A program made the translations under genes and the position numbers. Shown one piece after another: positions 6,582 through 12,292 of a DNA stretch of 12,292 bases (positions within the stretch are counted from its first letter, which is position 1; each line of letters opens with the position of its first letter). The notes below the pieces were generated by a model. The model did not search any database. It was not told the DNA's origin and worked only from the letters and a program-made list of their open reading frames with translations. This DNA comes from Bryobacteraceae bacterium. GTDB lineage: Bacteria > Acidobacteriota > Terriglobia > Bryobacterales > Bryobacteraceae. The stretch lies in contig JANXXV010000245.1 in assembly GCA_025350445.1 (NCBI GenBank), positions 1 through 12,292 of the forward strand, read 5' to 3'.

Positions 6582-8087
6582 TTGCGCATTATCAGACTTA
6601 CGCTCTTTTCAATAATGGCTGCGGCTGCCGTCGCCCAGCAACTGCCTGTACTGGAACAGACTCTCGACAACGGGATGCGAATCCTGTTGCTTCCGAGAAA
6701 GGGATCGGCCAATATCGCGGCCGGTTGGGTGGCGCGGGTCGGATCGGTGAATGAACGGCCCGGCATCACCGGCATTTCCCACTTGTTCGAGCACATGATG
6801 TTCAAAGGAACTAATACCATCGGCACGCGCAATGCCGGCGAAGACGCAAAACTGAATCTGGAACTCGACAAGTTGAAAGGCGAATTGCGGAAGGAAGAGG
6901 CGGAATTGGCGCGGCGGCTGCGGCTGGGTGAAATTACCGACGTCAAAGACCCGAAAGTGCGGAGTGCGCGCCATCAGGAGCTTCTGGGGCAGTTTGAAAT
7001 TCTGATCAAGCGGCAGTCTGAGCTGATCGTCAGGAATGAATTCGACCGGCTCTATACCGGCCAAGGCGCCTCCGGCATGAACGCCGGAACCAGCGAAGAT
7101 TACACGGTCTATTTCATCAATTTGCCGACGAATCGATTGGAATTGTGGTTCTGGATGGAATCAGACCGGCTGGTGAATCCGGTGTTTCGGGAGTTTTACA
7201 CAGAGCGTGACGTGGTGATGGAAGAGCGCCGCATGCGCACCGACAGCACGCCGACCGGACGGTATCTGGAACAATTCGACGCGTTGTTCTGGAAGTCGTC
7301 TCCCTACGGATGGCCGGTGGTAGGTTGGCCGACCGATATCGACGCGATCAGCCGGGAAGAGGCCAATGCGTATTTTGGAACCTACTACGCGCCGAACAAC
7401 CTGACAGCGACTCTGGTGGGCGATTTCGATCCCGGGGTGGCGATGGAATTGGCGAAGAAGTATTTTGGCCGATTGAAACGAGGTACAGTTCCGCCGCCGG
7501 ATGTGGTTACTACGGAGACACCGCAAATGGGCGAACAGCGAATGTCGGCGTCGGCGGAAACCACGCCGGAAGCGGTGATTCGTTTTCATTCCGTGGCTGA
7601 TGGCCATGTGGATGAACCGGCACTGAATGTTTTGGCGTCGTTGATGAACGACCGGACGGGACGTTTGTTCAAATCACTGGTGCTGGAGCAGCAGGTGGCA
7701 AACACGGCGTTCGCGCGGCAGGACAGCCGTAAATACGAAGGCTTTGTGGAATTTCGAGGCACGGCGAAACCGGGGAAGACGCCCGAGGACGTGGAGAAGG
7801 CAATTTACAAAGAGCTGGAAAAATTGCAGACGGACCTGGTGCCGGATCGTGAGCTTGAAAAAGTGAAGAACAATCTGGCGGCGGCGAATTACAGGCAAAA
7901 GCAATCGGACTTCAACCTGCTGCTCAACATTTTGATCAACGACGCCAGCCGCAGTTGGAAGTCTCTGAACACAGACCCTCCACTGCTGCAGGCGGTGACG
8001 GCGTCCGATATTCAGCGCGTGGCCAAGAAGTATTTGAATCCCGAGAACCGCAACGTTCTGATCCTCTATCGCAAGGGAGCCAATTAG
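6582..8087 (+). CDS. M16 family zinc metallopeptidase, catalytic subunit
   Basis: 501 residues. The TTG start is chosen because GGAG at 6571-6574 lies 7 nt upstream and the product then begins with a signal peptide (MRIIRLTLFSIMAAAAVAQQ). The zinc motif HxxEH is present as His67-x-x-Glu70-His71 in GISHLFEHMMFKGT. The third ligand is expected in the ERDVVMEERR segment (208-217). Family members place this glutamate about 75 residues after HxxEH; here the distance is about 140, because a charged, Lys/Glu-rich insert occupies roughly 84-155 (LELDKLKGELRKEEAELARR). After it come NAGTSEDYTVYFINLP, SSPYGWPVVGWPTDI and the TYYAPNNLTATLVGDF segment that begins the M16_C domain. This is a periplasmic M16B-type protease that degrades or processes peptides. 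The next gene encodes a homologue without zinc ligands, so a heterodimer is likely. Confidence 0.93.
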   Translation: MRIIRLTLFSIMAAAAVAQQLPVLEQTLDNGMRILLLPRKGSANIAAGWVARVGSVNERPGITGISHLFEHMMFKGTNTIGTRNAGEDAKLNLELDKLKGELRKEEAELARRLRLGEITDVKDPKVRSARHQELLGQFEILIKRQSELIVRNEFDRLYTGQGASGMNAGTSEDYTVYFINLPTNRLELWFWMESDRLVNPVFREFYTERDVVMEERRMRTDSTPTGRYLEQFDALFWKSSPYGWPVVGWPTDIDAISREEANAYFGTYYAPNNLTATLVGDFDPGVAMELAKKYFGRLKRGTVPPPDVVTTETPQMGEQRMSASAETTPEAVIRFHSVADGHVDEPALNVLASLMNDRTGRLFKSLVLEQQVANTAFARQDSRKYEGFVEFRGTAKPGKTPEDVEKAIYKELEKLQTDLVPDRELEKVKNNLAAANYRQKQSDFNLLLNILINDASRSWKSLNTDPPLLQAVTASDIQRVAKKYLNPENRNVLILYRKGAN

Positions 8088-9544
8088 TGAAACGCCTTCT
8101 CCTGTTCACTGCTGTAGCTGCTCTGTACGCTGCCGAGATTCCCAAGCATCCCCAGGAACTGAAGTACCCGGCGCTGAAATACGATCCCCCGCGCGCGGTC
8201 GATTTCCGGCACGGGCTGGCCACCGGCGGGACCGCGTACATGGTGGAGGATCACGAACTGCCGCTGGTGAACATCAGCGTGCTGGTGCGCACCGGACGAT
8301 ATCTGGAGCCGGCCGATAAAGCAGGGCTCACATCCCTGGTTGGATCCCAGATGCGCGCCGGTGGCACAAAATCGAAACCACCGGCTGTCTTCGATGAGGA
8401 GGCGGCGTTTCTGGCTGCGCAAATTAGCGCCGGCGTTGGCGACACCGAAGCGCAGGCGCAGGTGAACTGCCTGGCGCGGACTATAGATTCCTGTTTGGCA
8501 TTGTTTTTTGACATGCTTCAGAATCCGGGATTCGCGGAAGACCGCCTTAAGCTGGCCAAGAGCCAGGCGCTGCAAGGCATGCAGCGGCGGAACGACAATA
8601 CGGCCGAGATCGAGGGGAGGGAATTCGCGCGCCTGATGCGCGGGCAATTCTTCACCACGGCGCCGTCGACGAAGGCCGGCATCGAATCCATCACCCGCGA
8701 AGATCTGGTTTCGTTCCATGAGAAGTACTTCTATCCAGCTAACTTCACGTTTGCGGTATCCGGCGATTTCAACACCAAAGACATGATGGTGAAACTGGAC
8801 ACGGCGATGGCTAACTGGCCGAACCGCCCAGCGCTGGTGACAGCGGTTCCGAAGCCATCCTTTACTCCGAAGCCCGGCGTGTACGTAGTGGACAAGAAGG
8901 ACGTGAATCAAGGCCGGGTGCGCATGGGCCATCTTGGTACCACGCTGGACAATCCGGATCATCTGGCCATCGAAGCGATGAACGGAATCTTGGGGGGCGC
9001 CGGTTTTACGTCCAGAATCACGTCGCGTGTGCGGTCCGACGAAGGGCTTGCTTATTCCGCCGGATCGGCCTTCCATAGCGGCCGTTACTACGATGGCGTG
9101 TTTTCGGCGGCGTTTCAATCGAAGAATCCGACGGTGGCGCAGGCCATCTCCATCGTGATCGAAGAGATCGATCGCATGAGGAAAGAGAAAGTGAAACCGG
9201 AAGAACTGGCGACGGAGATTAATTCTTCCACCGAGCAACTGTCGCGGCGGTTCGCGACCGCCCGGCAGAAAGCGGCGCAATTCGCCAACGACGATTACGA
9301 AAAATTGCCCGAGGATTATTGGCAGAAGTATCGCGATCGGCTGCGCGGGCTGACCGCCGGCGAAATTCAGAGAGTGGCGCAGAAGTATCTACAGCCCGAC
9401 AAGCTGGTGATTCTGGCGGTTGGCAACGTGGACGCGATGGTGAAAGGCAATCCGGATAAGCCGCAATATCAGTTGAGCAAGTTCGGAAATACGGAGCGGA
9501 TTCCGCTGCCGGATCCGTTCACGATGGTTTACCCGAAGCCGTAG
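8087..9544 (+). CDS. M16 family peptidase-like protein, non-catalytic partner subunit
   Basis: 485 residues from a GTG that overlaps the stop of the catalytic subunit (TAGTG), with AGGGAG about 8 nt upstream; this gives a signal peptide MKRLLLFTAVAALYAAE. Where the partner has HLFEH this protein has SLVGS (Ser83, Gly86, Ser87 in GLTSLVGSQM), so it cannot bind the catalytic zinc. It keeps the M16 fold landmarks: FYPANFTFAVSGDF at 215-228, and SRVRSDEGLAYSAGSAF at 313-329 with the Arg316/Tyr323 pair. In M16B heterodimers this R/Y pair sits on the inactive subunit and helps hold substrate in the active site of the other. The overlap of genes fits one-to-one production. An alternative in-frame ATG lies far inside (8239) and would lose the signal peptide. 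Confidence 0.92.
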   Translation: MKRLLLFTAVAALYAAEIPKHPQELKYPALKYDPPRAVDFRHGLATGGTAYMVEDHELPLVNISVLVRTGRYLEPADKAGLTSLVGSQMRAGGTKSKPPAVFDEEAAFLAAQISAGVGDTEAQAQVNCLARTIDSCLALFFDMLQNPGFAEDRLKLAKSQALQGMQRRNDNTAEIEGREFARLMRGQFFTTAPSTKAGIESITREDLVSFHEKYFYPANFTFAVSGDFNTKDMMVKLDTAMANWPNRPALVTAVPKPSFTPKPGVYVVDKKDVNQGRVRMGHLGTTLDNPDHLAIEAMNGILGGAGFTSRITSRVRSDEGLAYSAGSAFHSGRYYDGVFSAAFQSKNPTVAQAISIVIEEIDRMRKEKVKPEELATEINSSTEQLSRRFATARQKAAQFANDDYEKLPEDYWQKYRDRLRGLTAGEIQRVAQKYLQPDKLVILAVGNVDAMVKGNPDKPQYQLSKFGNTERIPLPDPFTMVYPKP

Positions 9545-9562
9545 CTTCCGAAGCCGCACCGC

Positions 9563-10960
9563 ATGAACGTCCCAATTTCCTGGCGCCGGTGGAGCGTTGT
9601 GTTGATCCCCGGCCTGGCACTCTACTTTCTTCCAATGCCCGGGCTGAATCCAGGCCAGCGCCATTTGCTGGCTATCTTTCTGGCGGCCATTATCTCGCTG
9701 GTGGCGCAGCCCGTCCCGATGGGGGTTAGCGTACTTACGGCGATGACGCTGCTGGCGGTCACCGGAACGGTGGCTCCGGCGAAGGTTCTTTCGGGCTTCA
9801 GCAACCAAACCACCTGGCTGATTGTAAGTGCGTTCCTGTTTTCCCGCGCCGTTACGCTTACTGGAATTGGCATGCGTATCGCGTATCTGTTTGTGCAGCG
9901 CTTCGGCCGCAGTGCGCTTTCGCTGGCGTACTCCGTTGTCGCCGCGAATGTGGTTCTGGCGCCATTTGTACCGTCGGACACCGCCCGCGGCGGCGGTATT
10001 ATCTTTCCCATCACACAGAGCCTGGCGCGAGCGCTTGGTTCAGAACCGGGCGTCACCGGGCGCTCCGGCGCATTTATCACGCTGGTGGGCTTTCACGGCA
10101 ACTACATTGCGTCGGCGCTGTTTCTTACCAGCATGGCGGCCAATCCGCTGATTGCCGACTTTGCGGCCAAGATTGCCCGCGTGGATCTGAGCTGGGGCCG
10201 TTGGGCTTTGGCGACGCTGGTGCCGGGACTTCTTTCGCTTACCATCGTGCCGTATTTGATCTTCCGGCTCCACCCGCCGGACAGAAGCGGCGTCTGCGCC
10301 GCGAACGAGCTGGCGTCGCGGGAGCTGGACGCGATGGGCCGCTTGAGCCGCAACGAGCGGTGGCTGGTGCTGGTTCTGCTGGCCGTAATGACGGGCTGGA
10401 TATTGTCACCCTGGCACGGTATTCCGAACGCGTTTGTGGCGCTCGCCGGCATCTGCGTGCTGCTGGTGATGAATGTTTTGACTTGGGCGGATCTGCTTGC
10501 GGAGAGAGGCGCCTGGGATGTGCTGATGTGGTTTGCGCCGCTGTTGATGATGTCCGATGTGCTGAATGAATCGGGGACAATCAAGGTCATTTCCAGCGCC
10601 GCTTTCGCCGGATTGATCGGCTGGCCGTGGCCGGCTGCACTGTCCGCGCTGGTGCTGATGTATCTTTATGTACACTACGCATTCGCCAGTATGACGGCGC
10701 ATGTGACCGCGCTGTATCCCGGATTCCTCGCCGCGGCCGTGGCTTCGGGCGCGCCGCCAATGCATGCGGCGCTGGCACTGGCCGTGTTCTCAAATCTGGA
10801 TGCGGGACTTACGCACTACGGGACAGGATCGGCCCCAATCTTCTTTGGGGCACGATATGTTTCGCAGGCAGCGTGGTGGAAGTTGGGGTTTCAAATCTCG
10901 CTGGTGAATGTGGTGATCTGGTTGGGAGTGGGTAGCCTGTGGTGGAGACTGATTTCATAA
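9563..10960 (+). CDS. DASS-family (SLC13-like) dicarboxylate/anion transporter
   Basis: 465 residues and mostly hydrophobic, with about 11-13 membrane segments. It resembles the branch that holds plant 2-oxoglutarate/malate translocators and the bacterial CitT/TtdT exchangers. The first substrate-loop motif is FVPSDTARGGGIIFPI (137-150). Relatives usually read PSNTARGGG, so Asn139 is replaced by Asp here. The second loop is FSNLDAGLTHYGTGSAPIFF (409-428), matching the family. Substrates in this group are dicarboxylates or tricarboxylates such as malate, succinate, citrate or tartrate; the exact one and the ion or exchange mode cannot be told. It starts 18 bp after the M16 pair on the same strand, with only a weak Shine-Dalgarno (CCGAAG). 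Co-transcription is likely, although a functional link is not obvious. Its TAA overlaps the next small ORF as TAATG. Confidence 0.9.
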   Translation: MNVPISWRRWSVVLIPGLALYFLPMPGLNPGQRHLLAIFLAAIISLVAQPVPMGVSVLTAMTLLAVTGTVAPAKVLSGFSNQTTWLIVSAFLFSRAVTLTGIGMRIAYLFVQRFGRSALSLAYSVVAANVVLAPFVPSDTARGGGIIFPITQSLARALGSEPGVTGRSGAFITLVGFHGNYIASALFLTSMAANPLIADFAAKIARVDLSWGRWALATLVPGLLSLTIVPYLIFRLHPPDRSGVCAANELASRELDAMGRLSRNERWLVLVLLAVMTGWILSPWHGIPNAFVALAGICVLLVMNVLTWADLLAERGAWDVLMWFAPLLMMSDVLNESGTIKVISSAAFAGLIGWPWPAALSALVLMYLYVHYAFASMTAHVTALYPGFLAAAVASGAPPMHAALALAVFSNLDAGLTHYGTGSAPIFFGARYVSQAAWWKLGFQISLVNVVIWLGVGSLWWRLIS

Positions 10961-11189
10961 TGCAGCGCAATCCGATTATCTTGATCGTCTCGCTGGGTGT
11001 GCCGGCCTTGGCACAGACGCCGAGCGCGCTCGACGCTCCGGGCAGAGGCGCTACGGACACGCGCCCGCGACTCTAAAGTCTGTCGCTGCCCGGAACCAAG
11101 CACCACAGGCCGCGCCACTCGCATCGCCGGTGCCCTCCGTTGTAGATGCGACGCCAGCGTTATGGTCGTTACTAATTAGGCCGCACTAG
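10960..11189 (+). pseudogene. Signal-peptide gene remnant, frameshifted and cut by a MITE
   Basis: The ATG at 10960-10962 overlaps the transporter stop (TAATG). The first frame gives 38 residues, MQRNPIILIVSLGVPALAQT followed by PSALDAPGRG and a short tail, ending at TAA 11074-11076. The first 18 residues are a typical signal peptide (cut after ALA). From about 11052 another frame is open with protein-like Ala/Pro-rich composition (YGHAPATLKSVAARNQAPQA, then PSVVDATPALWSLL). It ends in a TAG at 11187-11189 that belongs to the left inverted repeat of the neighbouring mobile element. The simplest reading is a secreted protein gene that suffered a frameshift and lost its 3' part to the insertion. 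It may instead be a genuine 38-residue peptide gene; the evidence is thin. No function can be given. Confidence 0.4.
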
Positions 11190-11305
11190 GAGTCTGTCGG
11201 AGATAGAATTTCTCGAACGTAGAATCAATAACTTACGAACGTTGCATGGTCTGTAAGTGATTGATTCTTGGTCGAAAACAGCTTCATTCCGACAGACTCC
11301 TAGTG
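11184..11305. mobile_element. MITE-like element 1, 122 bp including target, perfect 18-bp inverted ends
   Basis: CACTAGGAGTCTGTCGGA (11184-11201) is exactly complementary to 11288-11305. Inside, 11221-11236 (AGAATCAATAACTTAC) pairs with 11253-11268 at 15 of 16 positions around a 16-nt loop, so most of the element folds as one long hairpin. Nothing is coded. CTAG occurs at both edges (11186-11189 and 11300-11303). If CTAG is the duplicated target, the element proper is 11190-11299 (110 bp, ends GAGTCTGTCGGA) and the empty site was the palindrome CACTAGTG. A 4-bp YTAR-type duplication is known for IS5-group elements, but the parent family cannot be fixed. It would have to be moved by a transposase encoded elsewhere. 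Confidence 0.8.
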
Positions 11306-11433
11306 TCCTGTCCCCAGTAAGAGTTGACGACGGGAGCAAGAGCGCTCCCCCGAGGGGTCGGGCGCAGACAAGGTGTCTGCCCCACCTTGCGCAAGGTAGC
11401 ATGTTGTAGAGAATTAGCCGGGACAGCACACTA
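11301..11433. mobile_element. MITE-like element 2, 129 bp between TA dinucleotides
   Basis: TAGTGTCCTGTCCC (11301-11314) and GGGACAGCACACTA (11420-11433) are inverted repeats matching at 13 of 14 positions. Both end in TA, as expected for a TA target duplication of the IS630/Tc1-mariner kind. The interior is non-coding and structured: GGGAGC/GCTCCC (11332-11349), GCAGAC/GTCTGC (11364-11380) and the 14-bp palindrome ACCTTGCGCAAGGT (11384-11397). CAAGGTG (11369-11375) can alternatively pair with CACCTTG (11383-11389). Its left edge coincides with the right edge of element 1, which suggests element 1 inserted at the junction of element 2. Confidence 0.6.
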
Positions 11434-11546
11434 CACCAGGAGGGCGTCCGTCGCTTTTGCTGCATTTGCCTCACGAATCGCCTGCCTGTGGCATTGACAA
11501 GTAGTATACTGAGGAACGCCGCGACTGACGTCTCCGAAGAATATAT
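11434..11546. other. Spacer upstream of the PG-binding-like gene, possible -10
   Basis: About 110 bases without a clear gene. TATACT at 11505-11510 matches the -10 consensus at five of six positions and lies in the palindrome AGTATACT (11503-11510). TTGACA at 11494-11499 is only 5 bp from it, so the two cannot form one standard promoter. A start from TATACT would give a leader of about 30 nt before the ATG at 11547. Confidence 0.3.
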
Positions 11547-11900
11547 ATGGCTCTCATATCCAAGTTGTTCAAGGGTGATCCGATTTTCGAGCGATGTCTC
11601 GTCAACGATGGTGGACACATTACTCCGGGGTCCAAGGGCTTCCACGTGGCCAAAATTCAGGATGCGTTGATGAAACTGGATGGAGTGTTTCCGTCGAGGG
11701 CCGAACGCGACGTCGCATTCTACGGTCCTACCACCGCCAAGGCCGTGCTGTCGTACAAGACGAAGCGGCGGATCATCAACACCAGCTACCAACATGCGCC
11801 GGACAACATCGTCGGCAAGATGACGATCAAAGCCATGGATGCCGAGATGGCTGTCTATGAGAGCCGGCAGCGTTTAGTGAACCAGGAGAGTGACGACTAA
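11547..11900 (+). CDS. Small peptidoglycan-binding-like protein
   Basis: 117 residues with no signal peptide. The central part resembles the PG_binding_1 helical module: HITPGSKGFHVAKIQDAL (24-41), a two-helix DALMKLDG...FYGPTTAKAVLSYK (39-71), and DNIVGKMTIKAMDAEM (86-101). Such modules bind the peptide part of cell-wall peptidoglycan, usually as targeting domains. Here the domain is nearly the whole protein, and it lacks an export signal, so it may travel by a dedicated secretion route or with the downstream protein. The start has a poor Shine-Dalgarno (GAAGA), but the protein pattern begins at this Met (MALISKLFKGDP). Its TAA overlaps the next ATG (TAATG), so the two are translationally coupled. 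Proteins of this look occur near secretion-system cargo in Proteobacteria, as far as I recall; that link is inference. Confidence 0.75.
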   Translation: MALISKLFKGDPIFERCLVNDGGHITPGSKGFHVAKIQDALMKLDGVFPSRAERDVAFYGPTTAKAVLSYKTKRRIINTSYQHAPDNIVGKMTIKAMDAEMAVYESRQRLVNQESDD

Positions 11901-12292
11901 TGATCCAAGACGTCGTCATCGAATTGCGCGGGGACGTTCCCCTGGGACGAAACGAGGGCTCGCTGATATTGAATTTGGCCCGGTATCAGAGGAACCAGGT
12001 AGTTTCGAAGGTCAAAAGGAATCTGACGGTCATGCCGCGGGGAGTGGCGGATTCGACGGACGATGACGCCACTGCCGATTCCATCGGCAACGAAATCGCC
12101 AAACTCAAGGGAGCCGGAGACGTTTTCGGCGCGGTCTGCGTGGCTGGCTACAGCCATGGTTCGATTGTTGCCCTCTGTTTGGGCGTGAAGCTTAAGTCGC
12201 TGGAAGTGCCCGTCCGTTACTTGGGAATTGCGGATCTCCCGCTATTTCCGTTCGGCCTCAATCCCAAGCCGGGATCCTTCCCGGACAACATG
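11900..12292 (+). CDS. Alpha/beta-hydrolase-like protein (GYSHG), 3' end outside window
   Basis: 131 codons are visible, open to the edge. It starts at the ATG overlapping the previous stop (TAATG), with AGGAG at 11884-11888. It begins MIQDVVIELRGDVPLGRNEG without a signal peptide. Residues 78-94 (AVCVAGYSHGSIVALCL) form the nucleophile elbow with Ser85 in GYSHG, preceded by a Gly-rich turn. This is the strand-Ser-helix pattern of lipases and esterases. Asp and His partners would lie beyond the window. Coupling to a peptidoglycan-binding-like protein is reminiscent of lipase effectors with delivery modules, but the segment is too short to assign a family. A housekeeping esterase is also possible. 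Confidence 0.7.
   Translation, partial: MIQDVVIELRGDVPLGRNEGSLILNLARYQRNQVVSKVKRNLTVMPRGVADSTDDDATADSIGNEIAKLKGAGDVFGAVCVAGYSHGSIVALCLGVKLKSLEVPVRYLGIADLPLFPFGLNPKPGSFPDNM

Noticed and set aside
8084..9280. 398-codon minus-strand open frame opposite the second M16 gene
   Set aside because: The plus strand encodes a clear M16 protein with R/Y motif and signal peptide; the antisense product has no family pattern and is Arg/His rich.
11184..11433. CRISPR array or rho-independent terminator cluster
   Set aside because: The repeats are inverted rather than direct, are not regularly spaced with unique spacers, and lack T runs; paired mobile-element ends explain them better.
11494..11510. TTGACA and TATACT as one promoter
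   Set aside because: The boxes are only 5 bp apart, far from the 16-18 bp needed, so at most TATACT can serve as a -10.
11172..11795. 207-codon minus-strand open frame over the MITE region and the PG-binding-like gene
   Set aside because: It runs through both non-coding repeat elements and antisense to a recognisable protein, with no motif of its own.

Overview
The window looks like a stretch of chromosome from a moderately GC-rich soil-type bacterium, most likely an acidobacterium related to Solibacter/Bryobacter. This placement is inferred from gene style: a DUF5703/GH95-like glycosidase, a paired active/inactive M16 protease with a long charged insert, frequent TTG/GTG starts, many signal peptides, and short MITE-like repeats. 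No rRNA, tRNA or marker gene is present to prove it. No complete insertion sequence, phage, CRISPR array or recognisable defence system was seen.

Layout. (1) Positions 3-1095 (+) hold a decayed, edge-truncated membrane acyltransferase (HGSNAT_cat/DUF1624 type) with one frameshift and two in-frame stops. (2) Positions 1092-5214 (-) form a compact three-gene unit read right to left: secreted DUF5703/GH95-like glycoside hydrolase, Tat-signal-bearing LD-carboxypeptidase (S66), and secreted alpha/beta-hydrolase of the acetylxylan-esterase-like type. The first two are 8 bp apart and the last two overlap by ATGA. (3) Positions 5271-6519 (+) carry three small genes: a beta-rich 149-residue protein divergent from the hydrolase, a 79-residue secreted basic protein behind a long leader, and a 76-residue helical protein under a strong sigma70-type promoter with a perfect inverted repeat in its spacer. 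(4) Positions 6582-10960 (+) hold an M16 peptidase with an intact zinc site, an M16 homologue that has lost it (TAGTG junction), and a DASS-type dicarboxylate/anion transporter. (5) Positions 10960-11546 are a mobile scar: a signal-peptide gene remnant running into two MITE-like elements, one inserted into the edge of the other. (6) Positions 11547-12292 (+) start a second unit: a peptidoglycan-binding-like protein and an alpha/beta-hydrolase-like protein (GYSHG) cut by the window edge.

How the genes may work together. The minus-strand unit is most simply read as extracytoplasmic breakdown of a decorated polysaccharide or glycopeptide. The M16 pair probably forms a periplasmic heterodimeric protease. 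The adjacent DASS carrier may only share transcription. The last two genes resemble the small binding-module plus lipase/esterase pairs that can accompany secretion-system cargo, but only a fragment is visible. The least explained items are the nested MITEs, the operator-like palindromes at about 5737 and 6199, and the terminal pair.
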